Source of the DNA: Actinoplanes octamycinicus
Lineage (GTDB): Bacteria; Actinomycetota; Actinomycetes; Mycobacteriales; Micromonosporaceae
DNA: 64,000 bases
Direction: 5' to 3'
Assembly (NCBI RefSeq): GCF_014205225.1
Contig: NZ_JACHNB010000001.1
Coordinates: 8,475,501 to 8,539,500, forward strand
Each line of letters starts with the position of its first letter. Positions within the stretch are counted from its first letter, which is position 1. Positions 1 through 8,783 of this stretch are shown in pieces. The notes under the pieces are model-generated. The model saw nothing but the letters and a program-made list of their open reading frames with translations. It ran no database searches and was not told the DNA's origin. The translations under genes and the position numbers were made by a program.

Positions 1-768
1 AGCCGGGAGCGGCTGCTGTTCCTGCTGGCGGCGCTGGCCGCGACGGCTCCCGCGTGGCCCGGCCTGCAGCCGCGCAGCCCGATCCGGGACGAGATGCTGG
101 CGCCCGGCGAGGTGGCCGTCCTGGTGCCGGTCGTGCTGCTCTTCCCGATCAGCTGGGCGCTGCTGGCCCGGGAGAAGAGGATCGGGCGGGGCGTCGGGTC
201 GCTGCTGGTCTGTCTGGTGGCGGGTTGGTCGCTGGGGACGGTCCACTTGGCGACGTACGAGACTCCGCCCACCGTCGACGATCACCTCCACGGATACCTG
301 ATCGTGGCGGGACTCGCCGTGCTGATCGCGGCGGTGGTGACGCGCTCCGTCGTACCCAAAGCGGGTCTCGGGGTGTGGCTCCTGGGCTGCGCCGCAGCCG
401 TCGCGGTGCCGGTCGTGAGCGGCCCGCCCACCTCGCCCGAAGCGGACCTGCCGCCCGGGATCACCGCGGCCGAGAGCCGCCTCGACTGCCATCGATCGTG
501 CACCCGGGTGCAGACCGTGCCGGCCGCCGGCACCGCCCGGGCCCGCGCCCTGACCCGGCAGATCGGCGAGCACCTGGAGCGGGACGGCTGGCGGATGCGC
601 TGGTACGACTTCACCGCCGAGCCGGATGTCGAGTGCCGCCGCCCGCACCGGCTGACCGATCCCTACTATCTGTGCCTGCAGTTGCGGGCGATCGGCGATC
701 CGGACGCGAAGGTCGAGGTCCGGCTGTATTACGGCAACCGCCACGACCCGGTCTACAAGGCTTCATAG
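1..768 (+). CDS. Multipass membrane protein, 5' end outside the window
   Basis: The frame is open from base 1, so the true start lies upstream; about 255 codons are visible. The visible part has four hydrophobic stretches: one at the very edge, then segments around codons 37-55, 58-85 and 100-140. A hydrophilic C-terminal domain of about 110 residues follows, with scattered cysteines (in DCHRSC, ECRRPH and YYLCL). A few membrane segments plus an extracytoplasmic cysteine-containing tail suggests a surface or sensor-like membrane protein, but I recognise no family. It ends 50 bp before the response regulator and could be linked to it functionally; that is only proximity. An internal ATG at 94 is not needed as a start, because the reading frame and hydrophobic sequence continue upstream of it. 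Confidence 0.7.
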   Translation, partial: SRERLLFLLAALAATAPAWPGLQPRSPIRDEMLAPGEVAVLVPVVLLFPISWALLAREKRIGRGVGSLLVCLVAGWSLGTVHLATYETPPTVDDHLHGYLIVAGLAVLIAAVVTRSVVPKAGLGVWLLGCAAAVAVPVVSGPPTSPEADLPPGITAAESRLDCHRSCTRVQTVPAAGTARARALTRQIGEHLERDGWRMRWYDFTAEPDVECRRPHRLTDPYYLCLQLRAIGDPDAKVEVRLYYGNRHDPVYKAS

Positions 769-782
769 GAATCGCACATTTC

Positions 783-811
783 TTGAGGCAGTGGCACCGC
801 TGCGCCAGAAT
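783..811 (+). promoter_or_regulatory. Candidate promoter for a leaderless response-regulator transcript
   Basis: TTGAGG at 783-788 and CAGAAT at 806-811 are separated by 17 bp, a sigma70-type arrangement. The GTG start of the response regulator follows at 819, only 7 bp after the -10 box, and no ribosome-binding site fits. This implies a leaderless or near-leaderless mRNA, which is common in actinobacteria. Prediction by eye only. Confidence 0.4.
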
Positions 812-818
812 TCCAGCC

Positions 819-1514
819 GTGACCGCCCGCATCCTCGTTGCCGACGACGACCCCAAGCACGCTCAGCTGATCCGGCTCTACCTGGAGCGGGAGGGCCACC
901 AGGTGCTCACCGTCAGTGATGGCCGGGCGGCCCTGGAGCAGACCCGGGCGAGGCGCCCCGACCTGCTCGTGCTGGACGTGATGATGCCGCTGGTCGACGG
1001 CCTGGACGTGTGCCGGATCCTGCGGGCCGAGGCCGACCCGGCCCTGTCCGGGGTGGCGATCCTGCTGGTCACCGCCCGGTCCGCGGAGAGTGACATGCTG
1101 CTCGGGCTGGACATCGGCGCCGACGACTACCTGAGCAAACCGGTCAGCCCGCGGGAGCTGACCGCCCGGATCCGGGCGTTGCTGCGCCGGGTTCGCGGCG
1201 GGGAGAGCCGCGAGGTGCTGCGGGTCGGTGAGCTGGAGGTGGACGCGCCCCGGTTCGAGGTGCGGGTGGACGGCAGCCCGGTGCGGCTGACCGCGAAGGA
1301 GTTCGCCATCCTGGAGCTGCTCGCCCGGGAGCCGGGCCGGGTGTTCACCCGCGGTCAGATCATCGACAAGACTTTCGGCTTCGAGAACGACGTCTCCGAG
1401 CGCACCGTCGACGCGCACGTGGTCAACCTGCGCCGCAAGATCGAGGCGGACCCGGCCGACCCGCGGTACGTGCAGACCGTCTACGGCCGCGGTTACCGGA
1501 TGGGCGAGCGGTGA
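819..1514 (+). CDS. OmpR/PhoB-type response regulator
   Basis: A 231-residue two-component response regulator. The N-terminal receiver domain (about 1-120) has the acidic pocket (VADDD near residue 8-12), the phospho-acceptor Asp53 in LVLDVMMP, and the conserved Lys in YLSKP near 108. A winged-helix OmpR-type DNA-binding domain (about 130-230) ends with VDAHVVNLRRKIE and VYGRGYRM. I chose GTG 819, giving VTARILVADDD, because the open frame upstream is not protein-like and this is the usual receiver beginning. Its stop overlaps the GTG of the next gene by 4 nt, so it is co-translated with the histidine kinase that presumably phosphorylates it. The stimulus and regulon cannot be read from the sequence. 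Confidence 0.9.
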   Translation: MTARILVADDDPKHAQLIRLYLEREGHQVLTVSDGRAALEQTRARRPDLLVLDVMMPLVDGLDVCRILRAEADPALSGVAILLVTARSAESDMLLGLDIGADDYLSKPVSPRELTARIRALLRRVRGGESREVLRVGELEVDAPRFEVRVDGSPVRLTAKEFAILELLAREPGRVFTRGQIIDKTFGFENDVSERTVDAHVVNLRRKIEADPADPRYVQTVYGRGYRMGER

Positions 1515-3250
1515 GCTTCCGGCTGCGGATCTTCCTGCTGGTGCTGATCGTGGCGGGCACCGCGATCGGCGCCACCGCCTGGCTCACCCTCAGCCTCACC
1601 TCGCGCGAGGTGACCCGGCTCAGCGCCGCCCGGGACCGGCACCAGGCGGAGATCGCCGGCGCGGTCCGCCGGTTCGGGCTCACCACCGGGCAGTGGACCG
1701 GCATCGACCGGGTGGTGGCCGAGCTGTCCGAGCGCACCGGACTGCACATCCGGGTGGAGACCGAGAGCGCCACGCTGACCGATTCCGACGTGCTGCGCGA
1801 CCAGGTGGTCGGGCCGGTGCAGCGGCTGTCCACGCCGGTCGACCCGTACCCGGCGCTGGACCCGGATGTGCTGCTGGAGGCGGGCACGATCGCGGCGAGC
1901 GCGCACCTCGGCGACCGGGTGCCGACGGCCCGGCTGGTCCCGGCGCGGCCGGAGCTGCCGGCCGACCTGTTCGCCACCACGCCGGGCCGCAGCGGGCTGC
2001 GCACCCCGGAGGAGAAGGCATACCTGCAGCTGGTGCAGTACCGCGCCGCGCTCGCGGCGGCGCGCTGCGTGGCGGGCAACCCCACGCTCGGCTCCGACAC
2101 CGCGCCCTATCTGACGCTGGAGCAACGGGCCGCCTCGCCGGAGTGCGTGCGAGCCACCCGGCAGAAGGTGCTGCGCGAGACCGGGTGGCTCGACGAGTGG
2201 TGGCAGCAGTTCACCCAGTGCCGCTACGACCCGCTCAGCTCCTTCGCCCGCTGCCTGGAGCCGACCTTCGCCGAGGCGGTGTCGTCGGTCGGGCCGGTGC
2301 CGGTGCGGATCTACTTCGGCGCCGGCCGCGACCAGGACCTGGCCGGGCTGGGCCGGCCGGCGCTGTTCGGCGCGGCCGGGCTGCTGGTCGTCGCGGCGCT
2401 CGGCACCGCCTGGATCGCCCGCCGGGTCAGCCGGCCGGTGCGCGCCATCACCGGGGCGTCCCTGCAGCTCGCCGCCGGGCGGCTGGACGTGCGGGTGCCG
2501 GCCGGCGGCAAGGACGAGCTGGCCTTCCTGTCCGCGTCGTTCAACGCGATGGCGGAGGCGGTGCAGCGCAGCGAGGAACGGCAGCGGCGGCTGGTCGCCG
2601 ACGTCGCCCACGAGCTGCGCACCCCGCTGTCCAACCTGCGCGGCTACCTGGAGGGGCTGGCCGACGGGGTGATCGAGCCGACTCCGGAGCTGTTCGCGTC
2701 GCTGCACGAGGAGACCCTGCTGCAGCGGCGGATCCTCGACGACCTGCAGGTGCTGGCGCTGGCCGAGAACGGGGACCTGGCGTACAACCGGCAGCCGCTC
2801 GACCTGACCGAGCTGGCCGAGTCGGCGGTCACCGCGCACCGGGCGGTGGCCGGCAACGCCGGACTGCGGCTGCTGATCGACGCGCCCGCCCCGGTCGAGG
2901 TGATCGGCGACCCGGACCGGCTGCGCCAGGTGCTGAGCAACCTGCTGAGCAACGCGATCCGCTACACCGACGCCGGCGGGCAGATCGAGGTCCGGGTCAC
3001 CCGGGACGAGCTGACCGCGATCGTGAGCGTGCGCGACACCGGGGTCGGGATGACCCCGGAAGAGGTGTCCCGGGTCTTCGACCGGTTCTGGCGGGCCGAC
3101 CCGGCCCGGCACCGGGCGACCGGCGGCTCCGGGCTGGGGCTGACCATCTCGCGGCGGATCGCCGAGGACCACGGCGGGACGATCACGGCGAGCAGCGAGC
3201 CGGGGCTGGGGACGACCTTCACCGTCCGGTTGCCGGCCGAGATGCGCTAG
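1511..3250 (+). CDS. Sensor histidine kinase (HAMP-HisKA-HATPase)
   Basis: A 579-residue membrane histidine kinase, partner of the preceding regulator. A transmembrane helix at residues 5-28 is followed by an extracytoplasmic sensor region of about 250 residues containing several cysteines. A second helix near 277-300 leads into a HAMP linker (RRVSRPVRAITGAS). The dimerisation and phosphotransfer box VAHELRTPLSNLRG places the phosphorylated His at about residue 367. The ATPase domain shows the N box (LLSNAIRYTD), DTGVGM and GSGLGLTISRR. The GTG start at 1511 overlaps the regulator stop as GTGA. The 3' end overlaps the convergent esterase gene by 32 bp, so no terminator separates them. The layout resembles BaeS/CpxA-type kinases, but the ligand is unknown. 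Confidence 0.9.
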   Translation: MSFRLRIFLLVLIVAGTAIGATAWLTLSLTSREVTRLSAARDRHQAEIAGAVRRFGLTTGQWTGIDRVVAELSERTGLHIRVETESATLTDSDVLRDQVVGPVQRLSTPVDPYPALDPDVLLEAGTIAASAHLGDRVPTARLVPARPELPADLFATTPGRSGLRTPEEKAYLQLVQYRAALAAARCVAGNPTLGSDTAPYLTLEQRAASPECVRATRQKVLRETGWLDEWWQQFTQCRYDPLSSFARCLEPTFAEAVSSVGPVPVRIYFGAGRDQDLAGLGRPALFGAAGLLVVAALGTAWIARRVSRPVRAITGASLQLAAGRLDVRVPAGGKDELAFLSASFNAMAEAVQRSEERQRRLVADVAHELRTPLSNLRGYLEGLADGVIEPTPELFASLHEETLLQRRILDDLQVLALAENGDLAYNRQPLDLTELAESAVTAHRAVAGNAGLRLLIDAPAPVEVIGDPDRLRQVLSNLLSNAIRYTDAGGQIEVRVTRDELTAIVSVRDTGVGMTPEEVSRVFDRFWRADPARHRATGGSGLGLTISRRIAEDHGGTITASSEPGLGTTFTVRLPAEMR

Positions 3251-4118
3251 CCGCCGCCGCGGCCAGCTCGTCGGCCATCATCACCCGCACCGCGGTCGGC
3301 GCGGACGCCCCGAAGGCGTCGAAGCGCGGCGGGTCACCCCGCCTGCCGCCGGCCTGCCAGTCGAGCCACGCCCGCTCCAGCTCGCGGTCCGCGGCGCTCG
3401 GCGGGGTCCACGCCGCGGCCACGAACCCGAACGCGGCCCGCAGCGACGCGACCGCCTCCGGGCCGACATGATCGGCACCGCGCACCAGGTGGTAGTCGTG
3501 GGCGATGCCGAGCTCCCACAGCGCGCGGTGCAGCTGCTCGGTCCCGTCGTGCAGGTGGAACACGTCCCGGTCGCCGCACCGCAGCATGATCGCCAGGTCG
3601 CTGGCCCGGACCGCGTCGGCGTTGGCCCGCAGCCGCTGCGGGACGCTCTCGTCGGTCTCCGCGGCGAGCTGGGCCAGCACGCTGAGGGTGTGCTGCGGCC
3701 CGCGCGCGTCGCCCTCCGGGAGCAGCGCCGGGGAGATCGCCGCGACCGCGCTGAACCGCTCCGGGTCGGCGAAGGCGATCCGGAGCGCCCCGAACCCGCC
3801 CATCGAGCTGCCGACCAGCGCGATCCGGGTGACGTTGAACTCAGCCGGGAACTCCTCGGCGACCAGCCGCTCCCAGCGGCCCAGGTAGAAGCCGCCGACG
3901 GTCGGCGTGGAGACACAGGCGATCAGGGCCCGCGGCAGCGGCACACTCTCGATGATCGGCTGCATCATGGCCAGCACCTCGGCCGACGAATTCGCCCCGT
4001 GCAGCACCAGGACCAGCGGCAACGCCTCGTCCGGCGACCAGTCCTCCGGGCTGAGCACGGTGTAGGGCACCTCGGCCCCGATGATCTCGCTGGTCAGGGC
4101 GGCACGGGTCAGGAGCAT
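3219..4118 (-). CDS. Alpha/beta-hydrolase esterase (esterase D-like)
   Basis: A 299-residue serine esterase of the alpha/beta-hydrolase fold. LVLHGANSS provides the oxyanion-hole HG, the nucleophile elbow GSSMGGFG places the catalytic Ser at about 105, an acid lies in CGDRD (about 183-185), and the His is in GADHVG (about 217). There is no signal peptide, so it is probably cytoplasmic. Its resemblance is to S-formylglutathione-hydrolase/esterase-D and PHB-depolymerase-type esterases; the substrate cannot be assigned. The tail after about residue 240 is Ala/Arg-rich and overlaps the 3' end of the histidine-kinase gene. It is transcribed divergently from the GtrA gene, leaving about 80 bp for two promoters if GtrA starts at 4199. 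Confidence 0.8.
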   Translation of the reverse strand: MLLTRAALTSEIIGAEVPYTVLSPEDWSPDEALPLVLVLHGANSSAEVLAMMQPIIESVPLPRALIACVSTPTVGGFYLGRWERLVAEEFPAEFNVTRIALVGSSMGGFGALRIAFADPERFSAVAAISPALLPEGDARGPQHTLSVLAQLAAETDESVPQRLRANADAVRASDLAIMLRCGDRDVFHLHDGTEQLHRALWELGIAHDYHLVRGADHVGPEAVASLRAAFGFVAAAWTPPSAADRELERAWLDWQAGGRRGDPPRFDAFGASAPTAVRVMMADELAAAAASASRPATGR

Positions 4119-4198
4119 GCGCGGAGCCTGCCAGCCGCGCCGTGACGGTCGCCACCGCTTTACGCAACAGCACAGAAAACGTCTCTAGACTCGCGCGA

Positions 4199-4846
4199 AT
4201 GTGGCTGAACCGGTTGTGGCGCAAACATCATGAGGCGGCGAAGTTCCTGATCGTCGGCGGCATCTGTTTCGTCGCCACCACCGCGCTGAACTACCTGCTC
4301 AAGCTCACCGTGCTGCACGAGAAACCGGTCACCGCGCTGGCCTTCGCCACCGTGGTCGCCACGATCCTGTCCTACGTGCTGAACCGGGAGTGGTCGTTCC
4401 GCACCCGCGGCGGCCGTGAGCAGCATCACGAGGCCGCCCTGTTCTTCGCGGTCAGCGCGATCGGAATCGGTCTCAACGTCCTGCCGCTCGCCGTCTCCCG
4501 CTACGTCCTCGACCTGCGCGTGCCGGACGTCAGCCGCCCGGTGCAGGAGATCGCCGACTTCGCCAGCGGCATCATCCTGGGCACGCTGATCGCCATGGTG
4601 TTCCGCCTGTGGGCGTTCAAACGCTTCGTCTTCCCGCACGCCGAGGCCCGCGCCCACCGGTCCGCCCCGGGCCCGCGCAGCAAACTCCTGCGCCACGAGC
4701 CCCGCCCGGCGTCCCCGTCCGCCTCCACCCCGTCGTCCCCAGCGCCGTCGTCAACCGCCGCGCCGTCGTCAACCTCGGCCTCGCCTTCCGCCCCGGCCGC
4801 GCCGTCCGCTTCTGCTTCCGCCGACGAGCCCCAGCCCCGCCGCTAG
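4199..4846 (+). CDS. GtrA-family membrane protein with Ser/Ala/Pro tail
   Basis: A 215-residue GtrA-like protein. The fold is four transmembrane helices (FLIVGGICFVATTALNYLL; PVTALAFATVVATILSYVL; ALFFAVSAIGIGLNVLPLA; ASGIILGTLIAMVFRLWAF), with the family motif LNREWSF after helix 2. GtrA proteins are linked to polyprenyl-phosphate-sugar flipping or export and cell-surface polysaccharide synthesis. From about residue 150 the protein becomes a low-complexity basic then Ser/Pro/Ala-rich tail, probably cytoplasmic and disordered. I chose ATG 4199 (MWLNRLWRKHH). A GTG at 4142 in the same frame would add 19 residues but lies in what should be the promoter shared with the divergent esterase gene. 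Confidence 0.8.
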   Translation: MWLNRLWRKHHEAAKFLIVGGICFVATTALNYLLKLTVLHEKPVTALAFATVVATILSYVLNREWSFRTRGGREQHHEAALFFAVSAIGIGLNVLPLAVSRYVLDLRVPDVSRPVQEIADFASGIILGTLIAMVFRLWAFKRFVFPHAEARAHRSAPGPRSKLLRHEPRPASPSASTPSSPAPSSTAAPSSTSASPSAPAAPSASASADEPQPRR

Positions 4847-4961
4847 GCGCAAGGTCCGCGTCACTTCCGGTCAGATCCGCTTCCGGTACGCCCTCCGCAC
4901 CGCCCCGCGCCCGCCCCCGCGAGGCCGTCCCCGCTCCCGGTCCAGCCGCGCCACCGGACCC

Positions 4962-5483
4962 GGCTGGGTGTCACGGGTGCCTCCGGGACCTTGAGACACC
5001 CATGAGGACCAGCCCGAGCCTGACGGCACGGCCGGGCCGCGACCGGGCCCGGCTGGGTGTCACGGGTGCCTCCGGGACGTTGAGACACCCATGAGGACCA
5101 GCCCGAGCCTGACGACGCCGCCGGACCAGGACCGGGCCCGGCTGGGTGTCACGGGTGCCTCCGGGACCTTGAGACACCCATGAGAACCAGCCCGAGCCTG
5201 ACGACGCCGCCGGACCAGGACCGGGCCCGGCTGGGTGTCACGGGTGCCTCCGGGACCTTGAGACACCCATGAGAACCAGCCCGAGCCTGACGACGCCGCC
5301 GGACCGCGACCGGGCCCGGCTGGGTGTCACGGGTGCCTCCGGGACCTTGAGACACCCATGAGGACCAGCCCGGGCCTGACGGTGCGGCCGGACCGGGACC
5401 GGCTGGGTGTCACGGGTGCCTCCGGGACCTTGAGACACCCGTGAGGACCAGCCGGGGGCTGGCGGCGCGGCCGGGCCGGGATT
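4962..5483. repeat. Tandem array of six palindrome-containing units (83-89 bp)
   Basis: Units begin at 4962, 5051, 5140, 5229, 5318 and 5401, so the period is 89 bp except for one 83-bp interval. Each carries a 53-bp core that opens GGCTGGGTGTCACGGGTGCC and closes GAGACACCC, seven bases, CCAGCC. GGGTGTC pairs with GACACCC, and GGCTGG with CCAGCC. The spacer between cores varies slightly. The array fills the gap between two same-strand genes (4846 and 5613). Antisense ORFs spaced at 89 bp here simply reflect the repeat. The same 53-bp core forms the array at 40510. Confidence 0.95.
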
Positions 5484-5612
5484 GGGCCGGAGTGTCGCGG
5501 GAGGGGTGCGGGCGGGAGGCTCTGGGCGTACCGGGAACGGGGTGACAAACGGGCGGGACTGCCTCGGGTGAGCCAATGATCTTGAGCCGGACCGTCCGAT
5601 AGGTGGGTATGG

Positions 5613-8600
5613 GTGGGCGGCCGGGCATGGAAAAGTGGCCGGGTGCAGATCGATCTGGGTGATGCCGGCTCAGCCGTTGGGACAGCGCGGACCAGCGCCG
5701 ACGGTGGCCGGGTGGTGAGCGTCGAGGTCGCCGGGCGGCGCGCGGCCGGCTGTCTGATCGCCGGGCGGCTGGTGCTCACCTCGGCCGGAGCGACGCCGGA
5801 GGCCGGCTCGGAGGTGATCGTCTGCCTGGCCGCCTCCGGGCGGATCTTCACCGGGGTGGTGGCCTGGCGCGGTACGCCGGGCGGACCGGACGACGCGGCG
5901 CTGGTCCGGATCGGCGATCCGGCCTGGGCCGACCTGCCCGGGCCCGACCCGGTCCTCGGGCGGCTGGTGACGAACCGGCCGGAGCTGCCCGCCCTGGCCT
6001 TCGGGATCCAGAAGTCGGAGTGGGCCGTCCGGGTGACGCCGTGGCCGGTGGCCGGCTTGGTCCGCGAGGACCGGTTCATCGCGGCCGAGCCGATGGCTGG
6101 GGCGCGCGCGGACCGGCTGGTGACCGGCGACGCCGAGCCGGCGCGCGCGGAACGGCTCGTGACCGGCGACGCCGAGCCGGCGCGCGCGGAACGGCTCGTG
6201 ACCGGCGACGCCGAGCCGGCGCGCGCGGAACGGCTCGTGACCAGCGACGCGGAGTCGGTGCGCGCGGAACGGCTGGTGACCGGCGACGAGGAGTCGGTGC
6301 GCGGGGAACGGCTGGTGGGCGGTGCGGCTGGGGACGTGGCGGAGCTGGCCGGCGCGCCGGTGTTCTGCGGTGGGCTGCTGGTCGGGGTGACCGGCGACGG
6401 GCTGGCGGTGACCTCGGTCAGCGCCCTGTGCCGGGACCGAGGTTTTCAGGAGGCCGCCGGGCCCGCGGTGCCCCGGCTGTCGCCGGTCGAGCTGGCCGCG
6501 GCGCAGCTGACCGAGCCGGACGATCCGCGGTCGCCGGCGTCGCTGCTGCGGGCCGGGGCCCGGGTGGTCGGCTTCCGCGGCCGGCACCGGCTGATGGACG
6601 AGCTGGGCGCCTGGTGTTCCGGGGCCGGGTTCGCGGCGCTGCTGCTGCACGGGCCGGTCGGGCAGGGCAAGTCCCGGGTCGCCCACGAGCTGGCCGGGCG
6701 GCTGACCGCGGGCGGCTGGGCGACGCTGTGGCTGGACGAGGCGGCCCCGGACGAGGCGGTCGCCGCGGTCGCCGACGTGGTGGTGCCGCTGCTGATCGTG
6801 GTGGACGGCGCGGAGAGCCGTCCCGAGCAGCTGCGGGCGCTGCTGGCGGCCTGCGCCCGGCACGACGGGGCGCGGCCGCTGCGGGTGCTGCTGCTGGCCC
6901 GGACGGCCGGGGACTGGTGGCAGCTGGCGCGTTCCGACCGGCTGCTCGAGGGCACGGCGGTGGTGGCGTTGCCGGTGCTGCACGACGAGCCGGACGGGCG
7001 GGCCGAGGCGTACCGGCAGGCGGTCCACGACCTGGCCGCGGTGCTGCCGCGGGTGCCCGGGCACGCCGCGCACCACTGGCCGGCGCTGGCCGAGAAGCTG
7101 TCCGCGGCGCCGTACGACGCCGGCGGGCGGGCGCTGACCGTGCAGATGCGGGCGCTCGCCGACCTGCTCGACGCGGCCGGGTTCGGCGCCGCGCTGACCC
7201 GGCACAAACCGGTCGAGGACCGGCTGCTCACCCACGAGCAGCGCTACTGGTCGTTCACCGCCGCCTGGCACGGGCTGGACCTGCCGGAGCCGGTGGCGCA
7301 GGACGTGCTGGCCGTCGCGGCGCTGGTCCGGCCGGACAGCGTGGAGCAGGCCGACCGCCTGCTGGCCGGCGTCGCCGGGCTGCCCGCGGACCGGCGGGCC
7401 CCGGTCCGGGCCTGGCTGGCCGACCTCTTCCCGGCCGGCGCCGGGCGGCCGTGGGGCGGGCTGCGGCCGGACCGGCTCGCCGAGCGGTTCGCCGGGCAGC
7501 GCCTGGCCGCCTCCCCCGGCCTGGTCACCCCGCTGCTGCCGGTGCTCACCGACAGCCAGCGGCGGCGGGTGCTGACCGGGTGGGCGCGGGCGGCCCGGCA
7601 CACCGACCTGACCGACCGGCTCACCGTGCCGCTGACCAGCCTCTGCCTGCGGCACGCCGACCTGCTCGCGGCGGCCACCGCCGAGGCGGCGACCAGCGTC
7701 GCGGCGCCCGGGCCGCTGGTCACCGCGCTGCGCCGGATCGCCGCCGATCCGGCCTCCGACGTGGACCGGCTGGTGGCGATCGCGGACCGGCTGCCCCGGC
7801 TCGGCGACCTCGCCCCGCTGGCCGTCGAGATCACCCAGCGGCTCACCGACCTGCACCGGCGGGCCGGGCGGACCGCGGAGCTGGCCGCCGCGCTGCACAA
7901 CCTGTCGGTCCGGCTCGGTGACCTGGACCGGCACCCGGCGGCGCTGGCCGCGATCGAGGAGGCGGTGGTGCTGCACCGGCGGCTCGCCGCGGAGCAGCCG
8001 GAGACCTACGAGGCGGCGCTGGCCCGGTCGCTGAGCAGCCTGGCGGTCCGGCTCGGCGTGCTGGAGCAGCCGGAGCCGGCGCTGGTCGCGGTGGCCGAGG
8101 CGACCGAGCTCTACGGGCGGCTCACCGAGCGGGACGCCGGGGCGTACCGGGCGGATCTGGCCGGGGCGTTGCTGAACCTGTCGCTCGCGTTCGGGGCGGT
8201 CGAGCAGTATCCGCAGGCCCTGGCGGCGGCGGAGCAGGCGGTGGCGCTGCACCGGCAGCTCGTCGAGGAGCGGCCGGAGGCCTATCTGGCGGATCTGGCG
8301 GCGGCGTTGAGCGTGCTCGGGATCAGTTTGGGGATCCTGGACCGCAACGAGCCGAGCCGGGCGGTGGCCGAGGAGGCGGTGGCCCTCCGGCGGCGGCTGG
8401 CCGAGCAGCGGCCGGAGGCGTTCCTGCCGGGTCTGGCGTCGGCGCTGACCGATCTGGCGGTGCGGCGCATCGTGCTCGGCGAGAAGGACGACGCGCTGGA
8501 GGCGGTGGAGGAGGCGCTCACGATCCGCTACCAGCTCGCCGAGGAACGGCCGGAGAGCGTCGACGCCGAGGGGCTGGAGTGGTCGTTGCACGTGCACCGG

Positions 8601-8627
8601 GTGATCTCCGGCCAGGAGGGCGAGTAG
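5613..8627 (+). CDS. Degenerate trypsin-like / P-loop NTPase / TPR protein
   Basis: A 1004-residue multidomain protein with no signal peptide. Residues 20-130 and 245-275 look like a chymotrypsin-type protease split by an insert. The usual AAH stretch reads LVLTSAGA (no catalytic His), PDDAALVRI keeps the Asp, and the GDSGGP position reads LAGAPVF (no Ser), so it is probably a pseudoprotease. The insert (about residues 164-235) is a 13-residue tandem repeat of the RAERLVTGDAEPA type. A P-loop NTPase follows, with Walker A GPVGQGKSR near 350 and Walker B LLIVVDGAE near 395. The C-terminal 260 residues are TPR-like helical repeats. This resembles STAND-type signalling or conflict proteins. GTG 5613 has AGGTGG six bases upstream; GTG 5643 is an alternative. 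Confidence 0.75.
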   Translation: MGGRAWKSGRVQIDLGDAGSAVGTARTSADGGRVVSVEVAGRRAAGCLIAGRLVLTSAGATPEAGSEVIVCLAASGRIFTGVVAWRGTPGGPDDAALVRIGDPAWADLPGPDPVLGRLVTNRPELPALAFGIQKSEWAVRVTPWPVAGLVREDRFIAAEPMAGARADRLVTGDAEPARAERLVTGDAEPARAERLVTGDAEPARAERLVTSDAESVRAERLVTGDEESVRGERLVGGAAGDVAELAGAPVFCGGLLVGVTGDGLAVTSVSALCRDRGFQEAAGPAVPRLSPVELAAAQLTEPDDPRSPASLLRAGARVVGFRGRHRLMDELGAWCSGAGFAALLLHGPVGQGKSRVAHELAGRLTAGGWATLWLDEAAPDEAVAAVADVVVPLLIVVDGAESRPEQLRALLAACARHDGARPLRVLLLARTAGDWWQLARSDRLLEGTAVVALPVLHDEPDGRAEAYRQAVHDLAAVLPRVPGHAAHHWPALAEKLSAAPYDAGGRALTVQMRALADLLDAAGFGAALTRHKPVEDRLLTHEQRYWSFTAAWHGLDLPEPVAQDVLAVAALVRPDSVEQADRLLAGVAGLPADRRAPVRAWLADLFPAGAGRPWGGLRPDRLAERFAGQRLAASPGLVTPLLPVLTDSQRRRVLTGWARAARHTDLTDRLTVPLTSLCLRHADLLAAATAEAATSVAAPGPLVTALRRIAADPASDVDRLVAIADRLPRLGDLAPLAVEITQRLTDLHRRAGRTAELAAALHNLSVRLGDLDRHPAALAAIEEAVVLHRRLAAEQPETYEAALARSLSSLAVRLGVLEQPEPALVAVAEATELYGRLTERDAGAYRADLAGALLNLSLAFGAVEQYPQALAAAEQAVALHRQLVEERPEAYLADLAAALSVLGISLGILDRNEPSRAVAEEAVALRRRLAEQRPEAFLPGLASALTDLAVRRIVLGEKDDALEAVEEALTIRYQLAEERPESVDAEGLEWSLHVHRVISGQEGE
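6104..6317 (+). repeat. 39-bp in-frame tandem repeat (13-residue unit)
   Basis: Nearly identical 39-bp units (phase points 6131, 6170 and 6209), plus diverged flanking units, encode six copies of a 13-residue block ending RLVTGDAEPA or close variants. The three central units are almost identical at DNA level, indicating recent expansion. The array lies in the linker between the two halves of the degenerate protease domain, so copy number is likely to vary between strains. Confidence 0.9.
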
Positions 8628-8783
8628 GCACAGCGCCTGGGCGTACCGAAGGTGAATTGTGGGTTTGTTGTGAAGAACTCCCACGGGATCCGGTGAGCGA
8701 AGGGAAGCCCGCAGGAACCGCACAGGATTTTCACAAGTCGGCCCTACGGTCGCCTCCTCACGAACGACGAGGGGGAGGCCGAG

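Noticed and set aside
4962..5483. Possible CRISPR array
   Set aside because: Units are contiguous and nearly identical over their full 83-89 bp, without short repeats separated by unique spacers; no cas genes.
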